A stretch of 60,020 bases of DNA from an uncultured Collinsella sp. (GTDB lineage: Bacteria > Actinomycetota > Coriobacteriia > Coriobacteriales > Coriobacteriaceae). Made by a program: the position numbers and the translations under genes. The stretch spans positions 1 through 60,020 of the forward strand of contig UQHT01000015.1 of the NCBI GenBank assembly GCA_900540875.1. The letters run 5' to 3'. Positions 17,064-25,193 of this stretch are shown here, in pieces; positions within the stretch are counted from its first letter, which is position 1, and each line of letters starts with the position of its first letter. The notes under the pieces were generated by a model. The model made no database searches, was not told the origin of the DNA, and was given only the letters and a program-made list of their open reading frames with translations.

Positions 17064-17608
17064 CGGTGACGCTCGTTATCGGCGCCGCCGCGAGCGGCAA
17101 GAGCGCCTACGCCGAGTCTCTGTGCCTCGGGCGCGACGGCCCCCGCGTGTACCTGGCAACGATGGAGCCCTTCGGGGAAGAGGGCGCCCGCCGCATCGCG
17201 CGCCATCGGGCGCTGCGCGAGGGCAAGGGGTTTTCCACCCTCGAGCGCACGCGTGACGTGGGCGCCGCAGTGCCCGGGCTTCCGCGCGGCTGCACGCTTC
17301 TTTTGGAGGACGTGGGCAACCTGGTTGCGAACGAGCTTTTCGCGGAAGGCGGCTTGTCCCCACGTGACCCCGACGCTGCGGCGCGCGAGGTACTCGGAGG
17401 CATCGAACGGCTCGCTCAGGCCGCTGCGTATACGGTGGTGGTCACCGTCGACGTGTTCGCCGATGGGATGCGCTACGATGAGGGGACCGAGGCATGGAGG
17501 CGCGCGCTCGCGCGCGTGAACGCGGGCGTGGCGGCGCTGGCCGACCGCGCAGTCGAAGTGGTATGCGGGATTCCCGTGTGGATGAAAGGTGAAGGACCTA
17601 CAAGGTGA
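17060..17608 (+). CDS. cobU: Adenosylcobinamide kinase / adenosylcobinamide-phosphate guanylyltransferase
   Basis: A 182-residue CobU. It phosphorylates adenosylcobinamide and then transfers GMP to give AdoCbi-GDP. The P-loop VIGAAASGKSAYAE opens the protein. RVYLATMEPFGEEGARRIARH contains the His that carries GMP, and LLLEDVGNLVANELF is the family Walker-B region. The TTG at 17060 (TTGA overlap with the cobT stop, GAGG seven bases upstream) is preferred; a GTG at 17066 is possible. cobS overlaps its end. A second CobU-like domain occurs two genes on. Confidence 0.9.
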   Translation: MTVTLVIGAAASGKSAYAESLCLGRDGPRVYLATMEPFGEEGARRIARHRALREGKGFSTLERTRDVGAAVPGLPRGCTLLLEDVGNLVANELFAEGGLSPRDPDAAAREVLGGIERLAQAAAYTVVVTVDVFADGMRYDEGTEAWRRALARVNAGVAALADRAVEVVCGIPVWMKGEGPTR

Positions 17609-18372
17609 AGATAGCAGAGGCAATCGGCGCGGCGTTCGGAACGTTCTCGCGCATCCCCGTCCCGAAATCGGCCTGGACCGATTTCGGGTCAACCCATGCG
17701 CTTGCCGCGTTTCCCCTGGTGGGCCTTGCGGAAGGGTTCCTCATGACGGCGTGGGGACACGTTGCGAACCTGCTCGGCGTGCCCGCGACCATCGTCGCGG
17801 CCGTGCTCGTGGCGCTGCCTGTGGCGGTGACGGGAGGCATCCACCTAGACGGGCTCTGCGACACCTCCGATGCGCTTGCAAGTTGGGCCCCGCGCGAGCG
17901 AAAACTCGAGATCATGCACGACCCGCGGGCGGGCGCCTTCGGGGTCATCGGTGTTGTTGTGTACCTTATTCTGCAGTTTTCCCTGTTCACCGCGCTGCCG
18001 CTTACGGCGGGGGCGTTCCTCGCACTTCTGTGCTCGCTCGTGTTCTCCCGCTCGCTTTCGGGGCTCGCCGTTGAATGCTGGCCTGCCGCGCGTGCGGACG
18101 GCATGGCCGCGGGGCTCTCGCCTGCTAAGAAGCGCGCGGCGATCGTCGTGCCGCTTTGCGCTTTCGCTGCGGCTTCGGCTGCAGGGATGGTCGCGTGCGC
18201 TCAGGCCGTCGGCGCCCTTATGGCGGTGGCGGGGCTTTTGGCGCTCGCGTGGTACCGCCATGTTGCCCTGTCCCGCTTCGGCGGGGTGACGGGGGATTTG
18301 GCCGGATGGTTTCTGCAATGGGCCGAGCTCGCGATGCTTGCCATGCTGGTGGCGGGGGGCATGGTCCTATGA
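17605..18372 (+). CDS. cobS: Adenosylcobinamide-GDP ribazoletransferase (cobalamin synthase)
   Basis: A 255-residue polytopic membrane enzyme joining AdoCbi-GDP and alpha-ribazole phosphate. FSRIPVPKSAW near the N-terminus, GGIHLDGLCDTSDALASW (metal-binding Asp residues) and HDPRAGAFGVIGVV are the family hallmarks, with hydrophobic helices around and after them. GTG at 17605 overlaps the cobU stop in a GTGA. Its end overlaps the next gene by four bases. Length is standard. Confidence 0.92.
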   Translation: MKIAEAIGAAFGTFSRIPVPKSAWTDFGSTHALAAFPLVGLAEGFLMTAWGHVANLLGVPATIVAAVLVALPVAVTGGIHLDGLCDTSDALASWAPRERKLEIMHDPRAGAFGVIGVVVYLILQFSLFTALPLTAGAFLALLCSLVFSRSLSGLAVECWPAARADGMAAGLSPAKKRAAIVVPLCAFAAASAAGMVACAQAVGALMAVAGLLALAWYRHVALSRFGGVTGDLAGWFLQWAELAMLAMLVAGGMVL

Positions 18373-19370
18373 TGCTCGTGGTAGGTGGCGCGCATTCCGG
18401 GAAGAGGACCTTCGTGCGCGAAAAGCTCGGGTTCGCGGCGGACGATTTCGTCGACGCGGCGCAGTTTGCGGAGGGCGGCGTGCCCGCGGCTTTTGCCGGC
18501 CGTGTCGCTTACTGTGCTGAGGAACTCGTACGCGCGCTCGACGCTGACCGGGCGCTCGAGCGGCTGATCGGCTTCGACGTAGTGATTCTGTCCTTGGTCG
18601 GCTCGGGGGTCGTCCCTATGCGTGCGGAAGACGCCCAATGGCGCGAGCGCGCGGGGCGCCTGGGATGCGCGCTCGCTGCGCGTGCCGACGTCGTCGTGCG
18701 CATGACGTGCGGGATTCCCCAGGTCATCAAGGGAAACCTTGATGATGCGCCTCGAGGGACGCAGGGCGCGGGCGCGCCTTTGGAAGTCGTCTTCGTGCGC
18801 CATGGTGCCACGGCGGGCACGGAAGACCATCGCTACAGCGGGGCGGGCACCGACGAGCCCCTGTCGAGCGCGGGCGAGCGCGCTTTGCGCGACCTCGCAT
18901 GCTATCGTGACGTGTTCCGTGTTATCACGAGCGGCATGGCCCGCACCGACCAGACGGCGCGCATCCTCTTCCCGAACGCGGAGCTTATGGCGTGCCCCGG
19001 TCTGCGCGAGATGGATTTCGGCGACTTCGAGGGACGAAGCGCCGCCGAGCTTAAAGAGGATGCGCGCTACCGCGCCTGGGTAGACTCCTGGTGCGAGACG
19101 CGCTGCCCGCATGGCGAGGGCAAGAGCGATTTCACCCGCCGCGTCGTCGCGGCGTTTCGGGAGGCGTGCAAATCGGAGCGTGCCCAGGGGAGTGGGCGCG
19201 CCGTCTTCGTCGTTCACGCGGGTACCGTGAAAGCGCTGCTCTCCGAGTTAGCTGTCCCGAAAATTGGATACTTCGACGTGCATACCGAGCCGGGCGGCGC
19301 ATGGGCCGCCACCTGGGATGGGCGCTGCCTTCGCGACGTTCGCCCCGCTTCGGGGGGCGATGCCCGGTGA
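18369..19370 (+). CDS. CobU-like P-loop domain fused to CobC-type alpha-ribazole phosphatase
   Basis: A 333-residue two-domain protein. Residues 1-122 are a CobU-like NTPase: P-loop VGGAHSGKRT, LSLVGSGVVPMRAEDAQWRE and CGIPQVIKG. The region that would carry the guanylylated His in CobU is not evident. Residues about 138-333 are a histidine phosphatase with VFVRHGATAGTEDHRYSG (RHG at 144-146), REMDFGDFEGRSAAEL and the second His in VFVVHAGTV. That domain fits CobC, which removes the 5' phosphate of alpha-ribazole phosphate or cobalamin phosphate. The ATG at 18369 overlaps the cobS stop (ATGATG). The N-terminal part may be a degenerate or regulatory duplicate of the true CobU two genes upstream. 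Confidence 0.82.
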   Translation: MMLVVGGAHSGKRTFVREKLGFAADDFVDAAQFAEGGVPAAFAGRVAYCAEELVRALDADRALERLIGFDVVILSLVGSGVVPMRAEDAQWRERAGRLGCALAARADVVVRMTCGIPQVIKGNLDDAPRGTQGAGAPLEVVFVRHGATAGTEDHRYSGAGTDEPLSSAGERALRDLACYRDVFRVITSGMARTDQTARILFPNAELMACPGLREMDFGDFEGRSAAELKEDARYRAWVDSWCETRCPHGEGKSDFTRRVVAAFREACKSERAQGSGRAVFVVHAGTVKALLSELAVPKIGYFDVHTEPGGAWAATWDGRCLRDVRPASGGDAR

Positions 19371-20344
19371 TGACGATTCTTGCCGTCGCCGCCGGGTTCG
19401 CGGCCGACCTTGCCTTCGGCGACCCGCGCTGGCTTCCCCATCCCGTCGTCGCCATGGGGCGCGCGATCACGTGGGCCGAAGGCCGCCTGCGGGGCGCATT
19501 CCCGCAAACGTCCGCGGGCACGCGCGCCGCAGGTCTTGTGCTCGCCGTGGCGCTTCCGCTTGCGTGTGGGCTTTTGACCTGGGGCATCCTGCATCTTTGC
19601 GGCATGGTTCACTCCGGCTTGCGCTTCGTTGCCGAGGCATGGGCGAGCTATCAGATTCTCGCGACATGCGAGCTGCGCCGCCAGAGCCTAGCCGTGGCCC
19701 GCGCGTTCTCGAAGGGCGGCCTTGTCGCGGCGCGCGAAGCCGTCGGGCTCATCGTGGGACGCGACACGTCTGTTCTCGACGAGCACGGCGTCGCGCGTGC
19801 CGCCGTGGAAACGGTGGCGGAGAACGCGAGCGACGGCGTCATCGCGCCGCTTTTCTACCTTATGATCGGGGGTGCGCCCTTGGGTATGGCGTACAAGGCG
19901 GTGAATACGCTCGACAGCATGGTGGGCTACAAAAACGAGCGCTACATCGACTTCGGCTGCGCCTCGGCGCGCCTCGACGATGCGGCGAACTGGATTCCCG
20001 CGCGCTTATCGGCCCTGCTCATGATCGCCGTGTGCCCGATCGTCGGGCTCGACGCGCGCGGGGCGGCGCGCATCTGGCGCCGCGACAGGCGTCGCCATGC
20101 GAGCCCGAACGCGGCGCAGACCGAGTCAGCGTGCGCGGGCGCGCTCGGGCTGCGCCTGGCAGGACCCGCGGTGTATTTCGGCAAGCTCGTTGAGAAACCG
20201 ACGATAGGAGACGCGTCCCGCGAAATCGAGTGGGGCGACATCGCCCGGGCGACAAGGCTCATGCTCGCTGCGTCCGTATGCGCGCTCGTCGTCTTCGGCG
20301 CCGCGCGCGCGGCGGTCGTGCTCGCCGTGGGGGCGATGGCATGA
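19370..20344 (+). CDS. cbiB: Adenosylcobinamide-phosphate synthase
   Basis: A 324-residue membrane protein that attaches aminopropanol phosphate to adenosylcobyric acid. The N-terminal FAADLAFGDPRWLPHPVVAMGR, central VSPLFY-like GVIAPLFYLMIGGAPLGMAY and KAVNTLDSMVGYKNERY are diagnostic for CbiB/CobD, with several hydrophobic helices. The ATG at 19370 shares one base with the previous stop; a GTG three bases earlier is also possible. It overlaps cobD by four bases (ATGA). That gene supplies its aminopropanol phosphate. Confidence 0.93.
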   Translation: MTILAVAAGFAADLAFGDPRWLPHPVVAMGRAITWAEGRLRGAFPQTSAGTRAAGLVLAVALPLACGLLTWGILHLCGMVHSGLRFVAEAWASYQILATCELRRQSLAVARAFSKGGLVAAREAVGLIVGRDTSVLDEHGVARAAVETVAENASDGVIAPLFYLMIGGAPLGMAYKAVNTLDSMVGYKNERYIDFGCASARLDDAANWIPARLSALLMIAVCPIVGLDARGAARIWRRDRRRHASPNAAQTESACAGALGLRLAGPAVYFGKLVEKPTIGDASREIEWGDIARATRLMLAASVCALVVFGAARAAVVLAVGAMA

Positions 20345-21564
20345 GGGAAGACCACGCCGCGCCCCGGGCTGCCGGGGGAATCCTGCGCGCCCGTACGCAT
20401 GGGGGCAGCGCGCAATCGCTCGGCATCGCTTGCGAAGGGGGCGCCTCCGACCTCATTGACTTTTCGGTGAACGTGAATCCGGCAGGCCCCTCGCCGCGCG
20501 CCGTCGCCGCAGCTTGCAAGGCGCTTTCTCGAATCGACGCCTACCCCGATAGGGAAAGCCTCGCCCTCGTTCGCGCGCTAGCGCGCGACCAGGGCATTCC
20601 CGAAGATACTATCGTCTGCGGCGCGGGCGCGTCCGACATCATCTGGCGGCTCGCCGCGGCGGTGCGCCCGAAACGCATCGTCGTGTGCGCGCCGACGTTC
20701 TCTGAATATGCGGAGGCGGCATCGTACTACGGCGCATGCGTGCAGGAGTTCCCGCTCTCCGAAGCGGACGACTTCGACGTGCCCGCCTCCTTCGCCCGCG
20801 CGATCGAGGGGCCGGGAGACGTGGCGTACCTCTGCAATCCGAACAACCCGACGGGGCGCCTCGTCGACCCCAGCGTGATCGAGGCCGCGGCTTGCCGCTG
20901 CGAGCAGGTGGGCGCGCTGCTCGTCGTGGACGAGTGCTTCCTCGGATTTGCGCCCGACGCCCGCGAAAGGAGCGTGGCCGCACGCGCCGCGTGTTCGCGC
21001 CATGTGGCCGTGCTCTCCGCGTTCACCAAGCTCTACGGAATGGCGGGGTTGCGGTTGGGATATCTGATCAGCGGAAACGCCCAACTCATCGAGGGGATTC
21101 GCCGGGCGGGGCAGGCGTGGCCTGTCTCCTCGGTCGCCGAGGCCGCGGGCATCGCCGCCCTGGAAGACGTTGAATACGTCTCGCGCACGCGCGATGTATT
21201 GGCGGGCGAGCGAGCGTGGCTTTCCCATGAGCTCTCCTCGCTCGGGCTTTCCGTCGTGCCATCGGATGCGAACTTCCTTTTAGTCCGCACGCCGGCGAAA
21301 GACATCCCCGAACGCCTGTATAAACAGGGGGTTTTGGTCCGCACGTGCGACTCGTTTTCGGTACTGTCCCGTTTCTGGTGCCGCGTCGCGGTGCGCACGC
21401 GCAAGGAGAATGCCCGGCTTGCGATGGCGTTCGGCCGTGCGCTTCGGGCGGAAGGCGCATCGGGCGAAGGCGAACCCGACGAATGGGGCGGCGTTTCTTG
21501 CAGCGGCGCTATGGCGGGCGCGGATGGCCGAGGCTCGGCGAAGGAGGTCGATACCCGTGGGTAG
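20341..21564 (+). CDS. cobD: L-threonine-O-3-phosphate decarboxylase (PLP enzyme, aminotransferase fold)
   Basis: A 407-residue fold-type I PLP enzyme of the HisC/CobD group. Visible blocks are LIDFSVNVNPAGPSP, VCGAGASDIIWRL, YLCNPNNPTG and the PLP-lysine motif SAFTKLYGMAGLRLGY. Position between cbiB and cbiP makes it the CobD that supplies (R)-1-amino-2-propanol phosphate, rather than histidinol-phosphate aminotransferase, which it resembles. A low-complexity Gly/Glu/Ser tail of about 40 residues follows the catalytic domain. The ATG at 20341 overlaps the cbiB stop. The cbiP GTG lies inside its 3' end. Confidence 0.87.
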   Translation: MREDHAAPRAAGGILRARTHGGSAQSLGIACEGGASDLIDFSVNVNPAGPSPRAVAAACKALSRIDAYPDRESLALVRALARDQGIPEDTIVCGAGASDIIWRLAAAVRPKRIVVCAPTFSEYAEAASYYGACVQEFPLSEADDFDVPASFARAIEGPGDVAYLCNPNNPTGRLVDPSVIEAAACRCEQVGALLVVDECFLGFAPDARERSVAARAACSRHVAVLSAFTKLYGMAGLRLGYLISGNAQLIEGIRRAGQAWPVSSVAEAAGIAALEDVEYVSRTRDVLAGERAWLSHELSSLGLSVVPSDANFLLVRTPAKDIPERLYKQGVLVRTCDSFSVLSRFWCRVAVRTRKENARLAMAFGRALRAEGASGEGEPDEWGGVSCSGAMAGADGRGSAKEVDTRG

Positions 21565-23056
21565 GGCGAAGCCCATCATGATCCAGGGCACCATGTCGAA
21601 CGCGGGGAAGAGCCTGCTTGCGGCGGGACTGTGCCGTGTGCTTTCGCAGGACGGCCTGCGCGTGACTCCCTTCAAGAGCCAGAACATGGCGCTCAACAGC
21701 GGTGTCACGGCCGACGGGCTCGAGATGGGGCGCGCCCAGATCATGCAGGCCGAGGCATGCGGCATCGCGCCCGACGTACGCATGAACCCCATCCTTCTCA
21801 AGCCTGAAAGCGACCACCGAAGCCAGCTCATCGTGGCCGGCAAGGCGCAGGGAGCCTTCGCTGCGAGGGACTACTTCGCGCGAAAGAAGGCGCTCATGCC
21901 GCAGATTTTGGAGGCGTTCGATTCGCTCGCGGAGGAAAACGACGTCATCGTCATCGAGGGCGCCGGCAGCCCCGCCGAAATCAACCTTTCCGAAAACGAC
22001 ATCGTCAACATGGGGCTCGCGCGCGCCGTGTCCTCCCCCGTGCTGCTCGCGGGCGACATCGACCCGGGCGGGGTGTTTGCCCAGCTCTACGGCACGGTCG
22101 CGCTCTTTGCGCCCGAGGATCGCGCGCTTTTGCGGGGGCTTGTGGTGAACAAGTTCCGCGGCGATGTGGAAATCCTGCGCCCGGGTTTGGCCCCGCTCGA
22201 GAAGATGTGCGGGGTTCCCGTCGTGGGGGTCGTGCCGTATCTTACGCTTGACCTGGACGACGAGGACTCGCTCGCGCCGCGCCTATCTGCCCGCGAGGCG
22301 CGCGGCGTCATCGATGTCGCCGTCGTGCGCCTTCCGCATCTGTCGAACTTCACCGACTTCGACCCGCTTTCGCGCGTGCCCGGCATGGGCGTGCGCTACG
22401 TTTCCTCGACGACCGATCTGGGCCGACCCGACCTGGTGGTGCTTCCCGGCTCGAAGTCCACGCTCGACGACGCGCGCTGGCTTGCGGCTAGCGGCATCGG
22501 AGCCTGTGTCCGCGCGCTTTCGGGCGCGGGCACACCGGTGCTCGGCATATGCGGAGGCTACCAGCTTTTGGGAGACGAGCTTTCCGACCCGCACGGCAGG
22601 GAAGGCGCTGGCACCGCGCGCGGGCTCGGGCTCATCCCTGCAAGTACGGTGTTCAAGGAGGAAAAGCGCCTCGCCCAGTCGGAGCTGCGCATCACGGGCG
22701 CCCAAGGCGCGTTTTCGGTGTGGAACGGCATGACGGCGCGCGGGTACGAGATTCACGACGGAGAAACGACCGTCTCCTGCGCTCCTGCGGGCACGATTGG
22801 CGGCAAACCAGAAGGCGCGGCCTGCGGAAACGTGTTCGGAACCTATCTCCACGGCCTGTTCGACGAACCGGGGGTGGCGCTCGCCCTCGCGCGCTCGCTC
22901 GCGCGCATGCGCGGCCTGCCCGAGAGCGTCGTGGGTGCTGCGGGCGCAGCGTCCGCGGCCGATCACCGTGCGCGCGAATTCGACCGCCTGGCCGACGTCG
23001 TGCGCGGGGCGCTCGACATGGAGTATATCTACCGCATTATCGAGGAGGGCGTATGA
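21557..23056 (+). CDS. cbiP: Adenosylcobyric acid synthase (glutamine-hydrolysing)
   Basis: A 499-residue CbiP/CobQ that amidates the b, d, e and g side chains. N-terminal IMIQGTMSNAGKSLLAAGLC (P-loop) and FKSQNMALNS, then GAGSPAEINLSENDIVNMG, are diagnostic. The glutaminase domain has LPGSKSTLDD, the nucleophile in GICGGYQLLG and a C-terminal GTYLHGLFD. GTG at 21557 has AAGGAGGT 8 bases upstream; longer reading frames lie within cobD. It overlaps cobO by four bases (ATGA). Confidence 0.93.
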   Translation: MGRAKPIMIQGTMSNAGKSLLAAGLCRVLSQDGLRVTPFKSQNMALNSGVTADGLEMGRAQIMQAEACGIAPDVRMNPILLKPESDHRSQLIVAGKAQGAFAARDYFARKKALMPQILEAFDSLAEENDVIVIEGAGSPAEINLSENDIVNMGLARAVSSPVLLAGDIDPGGVFAQLYGTVALFAPEDRALLRGLVVNKFRGDVEILRPGLAPLEKMCGVPVVGVVPYLTLDLDDEDSLAPRLSAREARGVIDVAVVRLPHLSNFTDFDPLSRVPGMGVRYVSSTTDLGRPDLVVLPGSKSTLDDARWLAASGIGACVRALSGAGTPVLGICGGYQLLGDELSDPHGREGAGTARGLGLIPASTVFKEEKRLAQSELRITGAQGAFSVWNGMTARGYEIHDGETTVSCAPAGTIGGKPEGAACGNVFGTYLHGLFDEPGVALALARSLARMRGLPESVVGAAGAASAADHRAREFDRLADVVRGALDMEYIYRIIEEGV

Positions 23057-23568
23057 TCCACGTGTATCATGGCGACGGCAAAGGCAAGACCACGGCGGCG
23101 ATGGGCCTCGCCCTTCGCATGCTCGCCGCAGGCCGCCACGTCGTCGTCGTGCAGTTCCTGAAAGACGGCGAAAGCGGGGAGGCGCGCCTGCTCGCCGAGC
23201 ATTTCGGCGTGCCCGTGTTCGCGGGGAAGGCGTCGGACAAGTTTACCTGGTCAATGACGTCGGAAGAACTTGCCGCGACGTGCGAGCTGCACGATGGGAA
23301 CCTCGCTTCCGCGCTCGCCGAGCTCGAGGGCGCTCAGGAGGGGCTGCTCGTGCTCGACGAGGCGCTCGACGCGCTATCGAAGGGGCTTGTCGACGAGGCG
23401 CTCGTGGACCGCGCGCTCGATATGTCCGCGCGCGGCGTCGAAGTAGCGCTCACCGGGCGCGCGCCTTCCCGCAAGATCGTGGAGAAGGCCGACTACATAA
23501 CCGAGATGCGGTGCAAGAAACATCCCTACGAGCAGGGGATATGTGCAAGGGAAGGAGTGGAGTACTAG
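23053..23568 (+). CDS. cobO: Cob(I)yrinic acid a,c-diamide adenosyltransferase (BtuR/CobA type)
   Basis: A 171-residue adenosyltransferase that adds the upper 5'-deoxyadenosyl ligand to Co(I) corrinoids. The start MIHVYHGDGKGKTTAAMGL carries the P-loop, followed by VVVVQFLKDGESGE and LLVLDEALDAL. The ending TGRAPSRKIVEKADYITEM is typical of the CobA/BtuR family. The ATG at 23053 sits in an ATGA overlap with cbiP. The family name cobA is also used; cobO is given here to avoid confusion with uroporphyrinogen methyltransferase. Confidence 0.92.
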   Translation: MIHVYHGDGKGKTTAAMGLALRMLAAGRHVVVVQFLKDGESGEARLLAEHFGVPVFAGKASDKFTWSMTSEELAATCELHDGNLASALAELEGAQEGLLVLDEALDALSKGLVDEALVDRALDMSARGVEVALTGRAPSRKIVEKADYITEMRCKKHPYEQGICAREGVEY

Positions 23569-24210
23569 ATGGATTCCAAGGAGATGGCGCCCGGCGACAT
23601 CGAGCGGCGCAGCTTCGAGATCATCACCGAAGAGCTCGGCGGCCGCACGTTCCCGCCGCTCGAAGAGCCCGTCGTGAAGCGCGTCATCCACACCACTGCC
23701 GACTTCTCGTACGCCGATTCTCTCGTGTTCACCCATGACGCCGCGCACTGTGCGCTCGACGCACTGCGCGCAGGGGCCACGGTGCTCACCGACACGAACA
23801 TGGCGCTCGCAGGCATAAGCAAGCCCGCGCTCGCGAAGCTCGGCTGCAAGGCCGTGTGCTACATGGCCGACCCTGATGTCGCCGCGGCTGCGCGCGCCGC
23901 GGGCACGACTCGCGCCGTTGCGAGCATGGACAAAGCTTGCCGCATCGAGGGTCCGCTCATCGTGGCCGTCGGCAACGCTCCCACAGCACTTCTGCGCCTC
24001 GCCGAGCTCATGGACGCGGGGAAGATCGTGCCCGCGCTCGTCGTTGGGGTGCCGGTCGGGTTTGTGAACGTGGTCGAGGCGAAAGAGGAGCTGCTCGCGC
24101 GACGCGTGCCGGCCATAGTCGCGAGGGGTCGCAAGGGCGGCTCGACCGTGGCGGCGGCCATTATGAACGCGCTGCTCTACCAGATCACGCGCACGGGTGG
24201 CGCGAAGTGA
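23569..24210 (+). CDS. cbiC: Cobalt-precorrin-8 methylmutase
   Basis: A 213-residue CbiC/CobH that moves a methyl group from C-11 to C-12, yielding cobyrinate. IERRSFEIITEELG and VVKRVIHTTADFSYADSLVF (catalytic His in HTTAD) are near the N-terminus. They are followed by TDTNMALAGI, VGNAPTALLRL and GVPVGFVNVVEAKE. The ATG directly follows the cobO stop. Its end overlaps cbiJ in a GTGA. All family blocks and the usual length are present. Confidence 0.94.
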   Translation: MDSKEMAPGDIERRSFEIITEELGGRTFPPLEEPVVKRVIHTTADFSYADSLVFTHDAAHCALDALRAGATVLTDTNMALAGISKPALAKLGCKAVCYMADPDVAAAARAAGTTRAVASMDKACRIEGPLIVAVGNAPTALLRLAELMDAGKIVPALVVGVPVGFVNVVEAKEELLARRVPAIVARGRKGGSTVAAAIMNALLYQITRTGGAK

Positions 24211-24980
24211 CGGCCCCCGCATCCGTGCCGGCGCTGCGCATCTTCGCCGGCACCACCGAGGGCCGCCTTCTGTGTGAATGGGCGAGCGGGGCGGGCATCC
24301 CCGCCCGTGCCTACGCGGCAACCGAGTACGGAGGCGAGCTATTGGGTGAGCTTCCGGGCATCGAGGTGCATGCGGGCAGGCTCGACGATGCCGACATGGA
24401 GCGCGAGCTTTCCGGCGCGCGCATCGTCGTCGACGCCACGCACCCCTTCGCTACGCTCGCAAGCGACAACATCCGGGCCGCTTCGCTCGCCGTGGGTGCA
24501 CGATGCCTGCGCCTTGCGCGCCCGGTCGAGGCGCTTCCCAAAGGCGTCGTGCCGGTCGCGTCGATCGCCTGCGCGGCGCGCTTTCTCTCCGAGAACCCGG
24601 GTCGCGTGCTTCTCACGACGGGGAGCAAGGAGCTTGCTCCCTACACGCGCGTCGCCGATTTCGCGGAGCGCTTCTTCGTGCGTGTGCTCCCGCTGCCCGG
24701 TGCTATAACGAAGTGCATCGACGCGGGGTTTTCGCCGTCGCACGTCATCGGCATGCAGGGGCCCTTCACCCGCGAGCTCAACGAGGCGATGCTTCGTCAG
24801 GTGGGCGCCCAGTGGCTTGTGACCAAGGACTCGGGAACCGTAGGCGGCACGGCCGAGAAGCTCGCCGCAGCGCGCGCCGTGGGAGCGCGCTGTATCGTGG
24901 TCACCCGTCCCGCCGAGGGAGGCGGGGCCCTTTCGCTTCGGGAAGTGGAAGATGCGCTCTTACGGGAGTTCGCGCGCTAG
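24207..24980 (+). CDS. cbiJ: Cobalt-precorrin-6A reductase
   Basis: A 257-residue NAD(P)H-dependent reductase of the CbiJ/CobK family that reduces cobalt-precorrin-6A. RIFAGTTEGRLLCEWA at the N-terminus, VDATHPFATLASDNI, LLTTGSKELAPY, GMQGPFTRELNEAML and TKDSGTVGGTAEKLAAA are diagnostic. GTG at 24207 overlaps the cbiC stop. It is the last gene of the operon. Its stop codon lies inside a perfect 13-bp inverted repeat. Confidence 0.93.
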   Translation: MTAPASVPALRIFAGTTEGRLLCEWASGAGIPARAYAATEYGGELLGELPGIEVHAGRLDDADMERELSGARIVVDATHPFATLASDNIRAASLAVGARCLRLARPVEALPKGVVPVASIACAARFLSENPGRVLLTTGSKELAPYTRVADFAERFFVRVLPLPGAITKCIDAGFSPSHVIGMQGPFTRELNEAMLRQVGAQWLVTKDSGTVGGTAEKLAAARAVGARCIVVTRPAEGGGALSLREVEDALLREFAR

Positions 24981-25002
24981 GCGCTCGCCGCGCCTAGCGC
25001 GC
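24972..25002 (+). terminator. Strong hairpin at the end of the cobalamin operon
   Basis: GCGCGCTAGGCGC (24972-24984) pairs perfectly with 24990-25002 around TCGCC. It covers the cbiJ stop. No T-run follows, so it may be a weak terminator or a 3'-protective hairpin. Confidence 0.6.
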
Positions 25003-25010
25003 CCTCCCGC

Positions 25011-25102
25011 CCGCGAGGAGGATCGCCCCGAGCAAGCTCGACCCGTACAAGCCCGTCATCCGCCAGTAGCTCGAGGACGACGCCCGGAACTGGCGCAAAC
25101 AG
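25011..25102 (+). pseudogene. IS21-family transposase (IstA) fragment
   Basis: The frame reads SKLDPYKPVIRQ, stop, LEDDARNWRKQ, which matches the conserved IstA block K-L-D-P-Y-K-P-x-I...L-x-x-D-x...R-K-Q with an in-frame stop in place of one residue. Only about 25-30 codons survive. It lies just past the cobalamin operon and marks the right edge of the block, opposite the IS3 remnant at 2247-2474. Confidence 0.72.
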
Positions 25103-25112
25103 CCCTTCAATG

Positions 25113-25180
25113 AGTTGCGGTGAAATAGTGTCTGTTTTTTTCTGCTAGATAGCATATTCAGTCCCTAATTCACCGCAACT
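25113..25180. repeat. AGTTGCGGTGAAATAG inverted-repeat element, copy 1
   Basis: Arms at 25113-25128 and 25165-25180 pair with one mismatch around a T-rich centre. The outer sequence recurs at 41578-41644. It sits between the IS21 remnant and the 3' end of the macB-like permease gene. Confidence 0.75.
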
Positions 25181-25193
25181 TGTTGGTGGTGGC

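Noticed and set aside
20341..21564. Histidinol-phosphate aminotransferase instead of CobD
   Set aside because: The fold is shared, but position between cbiB and cbiP with coupled overlaps favours threonine-phosphate decarboxylase.
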